Below, piece by piece: positions 1 through 8,260 of a stretch of 64,000 bases of DNA (its first letter is position 1; each line of letters starts with the position of its first letter). A model generated the notes under the pieces. That model did no database searches. It saw only the letters and a program-made list of their open reading frames with translations, and was not told the DNA's origin. This stretch comes from Bacteroidota bacterium. Its GTDB lineage: Bacteria; Bacteroidota; Bacteroidia; B-17B0; Aurantibacillaceae. The stretch is from contig JAJNDK010000001.1 of assembly GCA_021156365.1 (NCBI GenBank), positions 62,001 to 126,000 on the forward strand, given 5' to 3'. A program made the position numbers and the translations under genes.

Positions 1-1
1 A

Positions 2-1756
2 AGTACGGATACTTCAAAAACAGCTGTAACAAGTGTAACAGCAGTTCCGGCTAATTCAGATTCACTCAAGGCAGTTCAGGCAGCGAAGGTGTTGAATGAT
101 ACGTATCGTGATTTTGCTGCTTCTTCAAAAGGAAGCGACACCCTGTATAGCATCGAGAACAACCTGATCAAAGCGATCGTTTCTTCTAAAGGTGGAAAGG
201 TTGTTTCCGTTGAATTAAAAGAATACAACCGCCCGAACGAACCAAACCCATTGGTTTTATTCAATGGGGATAGCCTTACGCAGTCATTGGAGATCAATGC
301 CTACAACAGTATGGCTATTTCTACCGACAGCCTTTATTTTGTGCCGGAAGTCCAGGAACCAAAAGCAGGTCCGGGTACCAAAGCTGCCCAGCTGACCATG
401 CGTATGAAGACCAGTAACCCGGCCTCTTATATTGATTTTGTATACAAGCTGAAACAGGATTCCTACACGCTCGATTACGATGTGGTTTTCTCCAACATGC
501 AGGGGATCGTAAGCTCCAATCGGAACGACATCACGATGAACTGGGGCATGCAGTTGCCAACACAGGAATTGCACATCGAAAAGGAAAAACAAACCTCGGG
601 GATCTTTTATCAAACAATAGAACCGAACGGAGAAGCGGAAGTAGACAACATGAGCCTTGTGAGCAGCGAGGAAAAATCGATCCCGGAGTCTGAACTGAAA
701 TGGGTGGCTTTCAAACAGCAGTTCTTTTCGTCGGTGCTGATCGCAAAAACAAAATTCATCAAAGGTTCTCTTTTCAATGTATATGTGGACCAAACCAATT
801 CGGATGTTGTAAAATCAGATAAGGCTACACTTGGATTCATGTACGAAGGAAAACCTTCCGAAACATTCAGCATGCAGTTCTTCTACGGTCCGAATCAGTA
901 TCACGTACTGAAAGACCAGAACCTGGATCTGGAGCAAATGATCCCGATGGGCTGGTCGGTATTCAAATACCTGAACAAATGGTTGGTGGTACCTATTTTC
1001 AATGCATTCAAAGACTCATCCATGAGCATGGGTTGGGTGATCCTTATCCTGACCCTCATCATCAAAATACTCCTATTACCGATCGCATATAAAACCTACC
1101 TGTCTTCAGCTAAAATGCGTTTGCTGAAACCGGAGATCGATGCGATCAAAGCAAAACACGGTACAGACACCATGAAGGTGAACCAGGAAAACATGGCCTT
1201 GTATAAAAAGGCCGGGGCCAGTCCGCTTTCCGGTTGTATTCCGGCTTTGCTGCAATTACCGATCCTCATCGCCCTGCTGAATTTCTTCCCTGCTTCTTTC
1301 GAGCTGCGTCAGAAAGAATTCCTGTGGGCAACCGATCTTTCCACTTATGACTCGGTGTGGGATTTCGGTGTGGTACCTGTGATCAATACTATTTACGGTG
1401 ATCACATGAGCTTGTTCGCATTGCTCATGTTCGTGTCCACGATGGTGTATACCTGGATGAACCAGAAGATGATGCCAATGAACAACCAGCAGATGCCGGG
1501 TATGCAGGTAATGATGTACCTGATGCCAGTGATCTTCCTGAGCTTCATGAACAGTTATTCGGCCGGCTTGAGCTGGTACTATTTCCTTGCCAACATGATC
1601 ACCTTCCTGCAAACCTTCCTGTTCCGTAAGTTAGTGAGCGACGATAAGCTGCGTGCGAAGATCAATGATAATATGAAAAAGCCTATTAAAAAATCGGGCT
1701 TCCAACAACGTTTGGAGCAGATGCAAAAACAACAGGCTGCGGCAAAAAGAAAGTAA
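2..1756 (+). CDS. yidC: YidC/Oxa1 membrane protein insertase, 5' truncated by window edge
   Basis: The frame is open from base 2 to the stop at 1754-1756, so the true start lies upstream of the window; an internal ATG is not needed. About 584 residues are visible, close to the 600-odd usual in Bacteroidota, so only the N-terminal signal-anchor helix is probably missing. The first 300 visible residues form the periplasmic beta domain. From about nucleotide 950 the conserved insertase core follows: the first core helix ends in LILTLIIKILLLPIA and is followed by the positively charged cytoplasmic hairpin (SSAKMRLLKPEIDAIKAKHG). Later helices carry the SGCIPALLQLPILIALLNFF and YFLANMITFLQTFLF segments, and the tail is Lys/Gln rich. 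It inserts proteins into the inner membrane with or without SecYEG. A terminator follows directly. Confidence 0.95.
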   Translation, partial: STDTSKTAVTSVTAVPANSDSLKAVQAAKVLNDTYRDFAASSKGSDTLYSIENNLIKAIVSSKGGKVVSVELKEYNRPNEPNPLVLFNGDSLTQSLEINAYNSMAISTDSLYFVPEVQEPKAGPGTKAAQLTMRMKTSNPASYIDFVYKLKQDSYTLDYDVVFSNMQGIVSSNRNDITMNWGMQLPTQELHIEKEKQTSGIFYQTIEPNGEAEVDNMSLVSSEEKSIPESELKWVAFKQQFFSSVLIAKTKFIKGSLFNVYVDQTNSDVVKSDKATLGFMYEGKPSETFSMQFFYGPNQYHVLKDQNLDLEQMIPMGWSVFKYLNKWLVVPIFNAFKDSSMSMGWVILILTLIIKILLLPIAYKTYLSSAKMRLLKPEIDAIKAKHGTDTMKVNQENMALYKKAGASPLSGCIPALLQLPILIALLNFFPASFELRQKEFLWATDLSTYDSVWDFGVVPVINTIYGDHMSLFALLMFVSTMVYTWMNQKMMPMNNQQMPGMQVMMYLMPVIFLSFMNSYSAGLSWYYFLANMITFLQTFLFRKLVSDDKLRAKINDNMKKPIKKSGFQQRLEQMQKQQAAAKRK

Positions 1757-1778
1757 GATAATACGATAATAAAGTAAG

Positions 1779-1808
1779 AACGCTCCGCCTCAAACGGAGC
1801 GTTTTTTT
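1779..1808 (+). terminator. Rho-independent terminator after yidC
   Basis: CGCTCCG (1781-1787) pairs perfectly with CGGAGCG (1795-1801), extended by AA/TT, loop of seven bases, followed by a run of seven T. It separates yidC from the phosphatase gene at 1841. Confidence 0.9.
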
Positions 1809-1840
1809 ATTACTTTTACTACTCTCAGTTTTGGGACTCT

Positions 1841-3787
1841 ATGAAGAATACTACCGTTTTCAGACAATTGATGTTGAACATTATCATTCCCCTGATCTTG
1901 TCTGTGATCCTGTTTTCCTATATCAGCTATTATTACAAAAAGAAAGAGCTCGAACAATATTATGCCGAATCGCGTGAACGCATTGTGGAAGAAGTAAAGA
2001 ACCTGCTTTCGTTCTACGATGTGTCGATGCGTATTCATGAGCAGCAGTACAGCGAACGCATGAAGAACATGAGTGAGCTGTTGGTGGAAAAGCTGGAAAA
2101 GGAAAACATCGTTCCGGCAAAGGCTGATCTGTATCCGGTAGCATTGGAGGCAGGACTGGATACAACGAGCGAATTCATATACATCATCGACTCAAGTGCA
2201 GTGGTAGTCAATACTACTTTTGAAAAAGACAGGGGGCTTGATTTTGGAAAGATGGATGTCGTTTTCCGGAATTTTTTCGGGAAGATCCGGAAGGAGAAGA
2301 AATTTGTGGAAGACCGCTTCTCCAATGAGCTTGCTACCGGCAAAATTAAAAAGTATACCTATCAGCCAACCCGTGATGGAAGATATGTGCTCGAGCTGGG
2401 TTTTTATTCGCCACGGGCAAAGGAATTAAAGGAATTGTTGAATACAAAGATCGGGAAGATCGCTACTACCTATGAGGAGATCAAAAACATCACACTCATT
2501 ATGGCGATCAATAATGCAAAAAATCCAAATGTGCCGGAAGAAGATTTTAAGACATTTAATGCAGCACTTACAGGAAAGACCTCCGGGCGTGTAACCATAG
2601 ACAAAGACAGTATAAAAGAATACACCGATTACATTCATCTCGATATGATGAATACAACGATGTTCGACGGCTATGTGATCAAGATCCGTTCTACGGATAT
2701 CAAAGAGCGGCAACTGGTAAGGAACGAGATCAGGAAATTCGGCTTTATCTTTTTTGTAACCGTTATTCCATTGATCGTACTCGTGTATTTCAGGGCGCGC
2801 AAGATCACCAACCCGATCAAGAAGCTCATTGCCAAAGTAAAGATCATTCGGGGGGGGAACCTGAGCGAACGAATTTCGATCGAAGGCAACAACGAGATCA
2901 CCGAGCTGTCGCTGAATTTTAATACCATGGTGGGCGAGCTGCAGGAATCCTATGAAGGGCTGGAGCAGAAGGTACGCGACCGTACGGTAGAGATCTCTCA
3001 TCAGAAGGAGCTGATCGAAGAAAAGAACAAAGAGATCACCGACAGTATCAATTATGCACAGCGGATCCAGCGGGCTCTCCTGGCAAGTGAGCAGTTGCTG
3101 CAACAGCACTTGAAAGATTATTTCGTGTTCTTTAATCCCAAGGATATCGTAAGCGGTGATTTTTACTGGGGTTCAACGTTAAAGGACGGAAGTTTTGCCC
3201 TTGTAACGGCAGACAGTACAGGACATGGTGTGCCCGGCGCTATTATGAGCATGCTGAATATCTCCTGCCTGAATGAAGCTGTGAATGGGCAGAAACTCAC
3301 GGCAGCGAACGATATCCTGAATTACACCCGATCCAAGATCATCGGGCATCTGGCCAATGACGGGAGTGCAGAAGGAGGAAAGGACGGGATGGATTGCAGC
3401 CTCGTAAAATACGATCCGGCAACGAACAAAGTATATTACAGTGCGGCCAACAACCCCGTATGGCTGGTGCGCAATAATGAATTGCTTGAATTTGATCCGG
3501 ATAAAATGCCGGTGGGAAAACACGACAGGGACAGCACTTCCTTCACCCAGCACGAAATAGAAGTACAAAAAGGAGATATCATTTATACACTGACAGATGG
3601 TTTTCCCGATCAGTTTGGCGGCCCGAAAGGAAAAAAGTTCATGTATAAGAAGCTGAAAGAGCTGTTGGTGAGTATAAGCACTTTACCAATGGCTGACCAA
3701 AAGAAAAAACTACGCGATACTTTGTATGAGTGGATGGGTAATTTAGAACAGGTGGATGATGTGTGTATTATTGGCGTTCGTATTTAA
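1841..3787 (+). CDS. Membrane sensor with HAMP domain and SpoIIE/PP2C-type serine phosphatase domain
   Basis: Of 648 residues, a first transmembrane helix lies at about 9-27, followed by an extracytoplasmic sensor region of roughly 270 residues. A second helix (FIFFVTVIPLIVLVYF) lies near 302-317, then a HAMP domain (ITNPIKKL ... GNNEITELSLNFN), a coiled coil to about 410 and a C-terminal SpoIIE-type PP2C domain. The metal-binding motifs of that family are visible: SGDFYW, ADSTGHGVPGA, GGKDGMDCS and TLTDGFPDQFGG. Such proteins dephosphorylate anti-sigma-factor antagonists or similar partners in response to an external cue. No partner switch genes (STAS or HATPase_c anti-sigma) are adjacent, so the target is unknown. 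Expression is likely from its own promoter because a terminator lies just upstream. Confidence 0.9.
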   Translation: MKNTTVFRQLMLNIIIPLILSVILFSYISYYYKKKELEQYYAESRERIVEEVKNLLSFYDVSMRIHEQQYSERMKNMSELLVEKLEKENIVPAKADLYPVALEAGLDTTSEFIYIIDSSAVVVNTTFEKDRGLDFGKMDVVFRNFFGKIRKEKKFVEDRFSNELATGKIKKYTYQPTRDGRYVLELGFYSPRAKELKELLNTKIGKIATTYEEIKNITLIMAINNAKNPNVPEEDFKTFNAALTGKTSGRVTIDKDSIKEYTDYIHLDMMNTTMFDGYVIKIRSTDIKERQLVRNEIRKFGFIFFVTVIPLIVLVYFRARKITNPIKKLIAKVKIIRGGNLSERISIEGNNEITELSLNFNTMVGELQESYEGLEQKVRDRTVEISHQKELIEEKNKEITDSINYAQRIQRALLASEQLLQQHLKDYFVFFNPKDIVSGDFYWGSTLKDGSFALVTADSTGHGVPGAIMSMLNISCLNEAVNGQKLTAANDILNYTRSKIIGHLANDGSAEGGKDGMDCSLVKYDPATNKVYYSAANNPVWLVRNNELLEFDPDKMPVGKHDRDSTSFTQHEIEVQKGDIIYTLTDGFPDQFGGPKGKKFMYKKLKELLVSISTLPMADQKKKLRDTLYEWMGNLEQVDDVCIIGVRI

Positions 3788-3797
3788 TCACTGAACA

Positions 3798-4430
3798 ATG
3801 GAATCTGCAGGTGAAATAAAAGATCTTGAGTTTAGTATTAAACGCAGTATTTTCGATTCGAATCCACGTAGATTGATCATAGCTGAAAATACCTTGAGTT
3901 TTGAGGACAGCATGCTGAAGGATAGTCCGCCGACTACTCTGAAAAGAGATGAAATTAAAGCAATTCGGTACGGTATAATTCGTAAAGCTCATTTCTCATT
4001 CGTATTTAGTATATATATTCAAAGCATTTCCGGACAGGTATTGGAAATTTCTTTTTCTTCTTTTTTTGGATACAAAAGAAATGAGAAGGCAGAGCAATTA
4101 AATAAAATTGTTAACGGTATTGGAGATCGTTTTTTAAATTCTCTTCTATGGACCTTTCTTGAAAACCTGGAAAATAATATCCCGGTAGAAATATGCAATA
4201 CTATTATTGAGCCGGATAAATTGATCTTAATAAAACAAGGTTTGATCAATTCCCGGAAAGTATCAATTGAATGGGATCAGGTAGGTTTTCGTGCCTACAA
4301 GGGTCATTTTACCTTATATTCCAAGGTAGATCCGGGTCTTATAAATCAAAAATTTTCATATCTTGAAGACTGGAATGCTGTATTGCTTTATAATGTGATG
4401 AAAAATAAATTAAATAAAGAAGAGATTTGA
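3798..4430 (+). CDS. Hypothetical protein, possibly with PH-like beta domains
   Basis: The 210-residue product has no signal peptide or membrane helix and is not recognised. It is AT-rich compared with its neighbours. Two halves look alike in pattern: each has an alternating hydrophobic strand series (RRLIIAENTLSFED and DKLILIKQGLINSRK) followed by WDQVGFRAYKG-type strands and an aromatic helix, which is reminiscent of bacterial PH-like domains; this is a guess from pattern only. It starts 10 bases after the phosphatase stop, so it could be co-transcribed and could be a cytoplasmic partner. Its stop TGA overlaps the TTG start of the next gene (TTGA, 4427-4430). Confidence 0.7.
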   Translation: MESAGEIKDLEFSIKRSIFDSNPRRLIIAENTLSFEDSMLKDSPPTTLKRDEIKAIRYGIIRKAHFSFVFSIYIQSISGQVLEISFSSFFGYKRNEKAEQLNKIVNGIGDRFLNSLLWTFLENLENNIPVEICNTIIEPDKLILIKQGLINSRKVSIEWDQVGFRAYKGHFTLYSKVDPGLINQKFSYLEDWNAVLLYNVMKNKLNKEEI

Positions 4431-5578
4431 GGCCGAAATTTAGATATCTACTATTTGTGGCAGGTTTGTTCCTGTTTTCTTTTATTCCTGCCCAAAATAA
4501 CGGCGGTTTTCAGAAAATCCCATACTTAGAACAGGAAATTGCTCCGGGCATGATCCTGATCGAAGGCATGATCCCGGCTGATCCCGAAAAATATGGTTTG
4601 AATTCAGACACCATCCAGTCCTTTTATATATCAGCTCTCGAAGAAACAAACGCTCAGTATTGCGCCTATCTTTCTTTTATTAAAAAGTATTATTCCACAG
4701 CTACCTATAAAAAAGCCTTACCGGATACGAATCTGTGGATGAAAGAGAGCCTGCCGGATTCATTAGAACAATACCTTGCGAAGAATTACCTGCGCCACTA
4801 TATTTTCCGGGATTACCCGGTAGTTGGGGTGTCCCCGGAGCAGATCGAAAAATATGCATGGTGGAAAACCGATCGCATGAATGAGATGGTACTGATCAGG
4901 GAGGAAATATTGAAATTTTACGAACCTGCAGATTCCATAGAGATTTTCACTACAATTGGATATTTAAACGAGACTTTTGATCCTGATAAAAACAAATTGC
5001 CCTCATTAGTTCCGTCAAAAGATCGCGGGGAAAGGCTTGTACGTATGGAAGATGGGATTATCCTTCCCCGCTACCGCATGGTGATCGCAGATGAATGGAA
5101 ACTGGCTGCCCTTGCGATCGGGGATACTAAACATACCTACATTGTGACTCCGAAAGAGGTCAGCAACAAAAAATCAGATAAGAAAAATCACTTCGGACAT
5201 TTGTATGTGAAGGAAAAAGGCATTGCAAGTAATCATTACCAGATTGTTTCAAAACTTGCTGCATTCAATTTGCGGGCAGTATACACTCCACCCATGAATA
5301 ATTACAAAGTACACGGCCTGTATGATAATGTAAGTGAATGGGTAGCGGATTCAAATGGAAAGTACAGCACCATGGGTGGTTCCTGGAAAATCCCGGGGCC
5401 TTCGTATGCAACGGTATACCATCCTCACAGACTCGAAACTCCTATGTATGATAATCCGGAACCATTTGTTCTGCCCGGAAAAGAACAGAACAAGGTGTCT
5501 GCAGCAACAGGTTTCAGACTGGCAATGGACCACATCGGAGCTATCGATCCGCGGATCAAAAGAAGAAAAGTGAAATAA
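4427..5578 (+). CDS. Exported SUMF1/FGE-sulfatase-domain protein (GldJ/GldK-like)
   Basis: A TTG start overlaps the upstream stop and gives a clear signal peptide (basic start, hydrophobic LLFVAGLFLFSF, cleavage near IPAQ). A purine-rich AAAGAAGAGA lies just before it. The C-terminal part has the sulfatase-modifying-factor fold signature: LYDNVSEWVAD, then GGSWKIPG, then TGFRLAMD. The start of the mature protein (EGMIPADPEKYGL...) and the SFYISALEETNAQYCAYL stretch match the lipoprotein-like GldK/GldJ type of this fold found in T9SS and gliding machinery. No lipobox cysteine is present. It is not one of the canonical gld operon genes, because gldL, gldM and gldN are absent here, so it is best called a paralogue of unknown role. 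Length 383 residues. Confidence 0.8.
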   Translation: MRPKFRYLLFVAGLFLFSFIPAQNNGGFQKIPYLEQEIAPGMILIEGMIPADPEKYGLNSDTIQSFYISALEETNAQYCAYLSFIKKYYSTATYKKALPDTNLWMKESLPDSLEQYLAKNYLRHYIFRDYPVVGVSPEQIEKYAWWKTDRMNEMVLIREEILKFYEPADSIEIFTTIGYLNETFDPDKNKLPSLVPSKDRGERLVRMEDGIILPRYRMVIADEWKLAALAIGDTKHTYIVTPKEVSNKKSDKKNHFGHLYVKEKGIASNHYQIVSKLAAFNLRAVYTPPMNNYKVHGLYDNVSEWVADSNGKYSTMGGSWKIPGPSYATVYHPHRLETPMYDNPEPFVLPGKEQNKVSAATGFRLAMDHIGAIDPRIKRRKVK

Positions 5579-5639
5579 GGTTTGTTTAATTTAACAGGGA
5601 TTTAATCTACCGGCAAATTTTTTTACTGATCTTTATCTT

Positions 5640-6731
5640 ATGAAACGTTTTTTGTTCTGTCTACCCGTTTTGTTAGTTCAATGTGCGATTGCGCAGACGG
5701 CCAATAAGATCGAGAATGTGATCATTATTACCACCGATGGTTTCCGCTGGCAGGAAGTATTCAAGGGAATGGATCCCGCTATTGCGAACAATCCTGCTTT
5801 TAACCAGGGCGATAGTGCAGGCATCTATAAAAAATACTGGGCCAAAACAGCACAGGAAAGAAGAAAGAAACTCATGCCTTTTTTGTGGAGCACCATTCAA
5901 ACAAAAGGACAAATCTATGGTAACCGGGATCAGGGCAATAATGTAAACGTCGCTAACCCTTATTGGTTTTCCTATCCGGGCTATAATGAGCTGATGTGCG
6001 GTTATGTGGACGTGGCTATCAATACCAACGAGTATCCGCCAAATCCAAATACCAACCTCCTGGAATTTTTTAATAAACAAACCGGCTGGAAAGACAAAGT
6101 AGCCGCTTTCGGAGCCTGGAATGCTTTTGACCGGATCCTGAACGAAAAGCGTGCAGGTTTCCCGGTGATCTGCGGTGCAGATTCCTGCGGTGGAAACAAA
6201 CCGGATACCGATCAGCAATTCATCAACAAACAGAAAAAAATGACGCGCTCACCATGGGAAGAAGAACACCTTGATATTTTTACGCATTATGCAGCGATGG
6301 ACTATCTAAAAAAGAAGAAACCACGCTTGCTTTATATCGCATACGGCGAAACGGATGAATGGGCGCACGAAGGCCACTACAAGGATTATCTCAATGCTGC
6401 CAATAAAGTGGATACCTGGATCAGTGATATCTGGAACTCCATCCAGTCGGATCCTGTGTACAAGGATAAAACGCTCTTGTTCATTACAGTCGATCATGGC
6501 AGGGGCGACAAAACGAAAGCCGAATGGACGAGCCACAATGCGAAGATCGTAGGTGCTGATCAGACCTGGTTTGCAGTGATGGGACCTCAGATCAAAGCAA
6601 AAGGAGAAATAACTACGAAAACACAAATGTATCACAAACAATTTGCCCAAACCATAGCTCAGCTCGCAGGGTTCACGTTTAGCTGTGAACACCCTGTTGC
6701 AAAAGGCTTTCACGAACTGTTAACCAAATAA
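5640..6731 (+). CDS. Exported alkaline-phosphatase-superfamily hydrolase (phosphodiesterase/sulfatase-like)
   Basis: A short signal peptide (FCLPVLLVQCAIAQ) precedes a 340-residue catalytic domain. The metal-binding motif IIITTDGFRWQEVF starts the domain. The FSYPGYNELMCG segment resembles the nucleophile loop of nucleotide-pyrophosphatase-like members, with Ser as the probable nucleophile. GETDEWAHEGHY and TVDHGRG supply the remaining metal ligands. The substrate cannot be told from sequence; phosphate mono- or diesters are likely and sulfate esters possible. It lies in the periplasm or outside the cell. The SUMF1-like gene upstream is suggestive of a sulfatase pairing, but the C-x-P-x-R sulfatase signature is not present here. 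Confidence 0.85.
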   Translation: MKRFLFCLPVLLVQCAIAQTANKIENVIIITTDGFRWQEVFKGMDPAIANNPAFNQGDSAGIYKKYWAKTAQERRKKLMPFLWSTIQTKGQIYGNRDQGNNVNVANPYWFSYPGYNELMCGYVDVAINTNEYPPNPNTNLLEFFNKQTGWKDKVAAFGAWNAFDRILNEKRAGFPVICGADSCGGNKPDTDQQFINKQKKMTRSPWEEEHLDIFTHYAAMDYLKKKKPRLLYIAYGETDEWAHEGHYKDYLNAANKVDTWISDIWNSIQSDPVYKDKTLLFITVDHGRGDKTKAEWTSHNAKIVGADQTWFAVMGPQIKAKGEITTKTQMYHKQFAQTIAQLAGFTFSCEHPVAKGFHELLTK

Positions 6732-6740
6732 AGATCCAAT

Positions 6741-7298
6741 TTGAAATTTCTTAAACGATTACTCATTACATCGCTTGCCATTCTGATCATCTGGTATTTT
6801 TTTGGCCCGTCTGTTTATCGTTGGTCGGTTTCGTATGTGGCAATGGAAGAGCGTACCGGACATAAAGCAACAGCTCCGGCTTTGATCGTTTATATAAATG
6901 AAGAGGCTTCTGAAAAGACCGAAGAAATAAAAGAGATCGTTCGTCAATCGCTGAAACTGACTTCCGATAAACTGAGCTTTACCCTGGAAGCCTGCCCACG
7001 CGATCCCAATCTGCTTATAGAAACAAAAGAAGCACATTGTATAGGGTATGCCAGGTTTACAGCTACCGTGTGTAATCACTTGCTCGAAAAGAATAAACTA
7101 TCCGGAGAATGGAAGGCCCGCTCTGTGCAAGGCCAGCTATATCTGTTTGGATACAATTTACATTCCATGTTCAGCAATCCTTTCTTCAGAGACCACGATT
7201 TTGTGATCATTGAGAACAGTAAAACAAAAGATGCGTATTATGTGGATCCTACTGCCAGTGATTATCTTGGAGTGGATTTTGTGACTTTACGGAAATGA
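6741..7298 (+). CDS. Membrane-anchored transglutaminase/papain-like small protein
   Basis: The TTG start lies 9 bases after the hydrolase stop and gives an N-terminal hydrophobic anchor (LLITSLAILIIWYFFG). The remaining 150 residues contain AHCIGYARFTATVCNHLL, a Cys at the start of a helix, then SNPFFRDHDFVIIENSKT and AYYVDPTASDYLG. The Cys ... His ... Asp order with the YYVDPT strand is typical of transglutaminase-like cysteine proteases, so Cys, His-Asp and the Asp of VDPT would be the triad. This assignment is from motif order only; the domain is short. It is probably transcribed together with the upstream phosphatase-superfamily gene. Confidence 0.65.
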   Translation: MKFLKRLLITSLAILIIWYFFGPSVYRWSVSYVAMEERTGHKATAPALIVYINEEASEKTEEIKEIVRQSLKLTSDKLSFTLEACPRDPNLLIETKEAHCIGYARFTATVCNHLLEKNKLSGEWKARSVQGQLYLFGYNLHSMFSNPFFRDHDFVIIENSKTKDAYYVDPTASDYLGVDFVTLRK

Positions 7299-7515
7299 TG
7301 GTATGGCTTGTTTTTCATTCATCACTTATTTTTCGTTGTTTGTAGAATTTTGTCAAAAAGTAAATTATCAGGAAACAGACCCCAACCGACAACTTCTCCC
7401 TATTCAATAACTGTTTTCATCTATTGAAAGTTATTTTTAATGGAACAGGGCTCTCTAATTTAGCTATTTACACTTCGATTGAAATACTAAATTCGTATGT
7501 AAACTTCTTAGAGCC

Positions 7516-8256
7516 ATGTCGATAAAAACAACATTCAGGCTGTCGCAATTCTTATTATTGCTTTGCCTGTCCGCCTCCGCCCAGAAACAAGTGGTTGATA
7601 CCATCACTGTTTTGTCTGCAGCGGGAAAGATCAAGCCTTCCGTAAACCGTTATATCCAGTATACGGAAACCAAAGCGGGACTCATTTATTTTAATTCCAT
7701 CCTCACGCGTAAGCTGGAAAGCACACAGCTCAATGGAACCCCATGCCATGTTATTTCTCAAACCTACCAGCTCAACAATGCAATAGATATTGATTCCTCT
7801 TTTTTTGACGGTAAAAATATGTTGCCGCTTGCTTATCGCACAGCAGTGAGATCGGAAGCCTGTAGTGAATCTGTTTCCTTTCTTTCTGCACAGATAGAGA
7901 ATACTGTGCGTTTGAAGGACAGCAGTTACACCTACAGTAAGCCGAACAAAGGCTACTACAATGGCGTGATGCTGGAGGAACTAATAAAAACCCTTCCTTT
8001 GGCAGATAAAAAAATCTTTTATATCAAACTGGTTATTCCCGGTCAGCGGTTCAGTGAGTACGCTACAAAAATTACAGTTGACGGTAAGGAGAACATCACA
8101 GTTCCCGGCATAGGAGTTCTATCCTGCTGGCGTTTGCTGGAAGACAATGGCGCCGTAAATATAAGCTGGTATACTGTTAGGGAAAAAACGCAGGTCAGAT
8201 CGAAATTCGTGATGGGAAATGGGAATGTATTTTATCGTTTATTGCTGGTAAGTTAA
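7516..8256 (+). CDS. Exported hypothetical protein
   Basis: The product has 246 residues with a good signal peptide (QFLLLLCLSASAQ). The mature part is beta-rich, with features such as LTRKLESTQLNGTPCHVISQ and a final ISWYTVREKTQVRSKFVM strand pair. It recalls the DUF3108-type barrel-like periplasmic proteins, but I cannot confirm that. The next gene begins 4 bases after its stop, so the two probably form an operon. The 217 bases upstream contain no gene; a possible weak -7 element (TAAATTCG) is at about 7487-7494. Confidence 0.75.
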   Translation: MSIKTTFRLSQFLLLLCLSASAQKQVVDTITVLSAAGKIKPSVNRYIQYTETKAGLIYFNSILTRKLESTQLNGTPCHVISQTYQLNNAIDIDSSFFDGKNMLPLAYRTAVRSEACSESVSFLSAQIENTVRLKDSSYTYSKPNKGYYNGVMLEELIKTLPLADKKIFYIKLVIPGQRFSEYATKITVDGKENITVPGIGVLSCWRLLEDNGAVNISWYTVREKTQVRSKFVMGNGNVFYRLLLVS

Positions 8257-8260
8257 AAGT

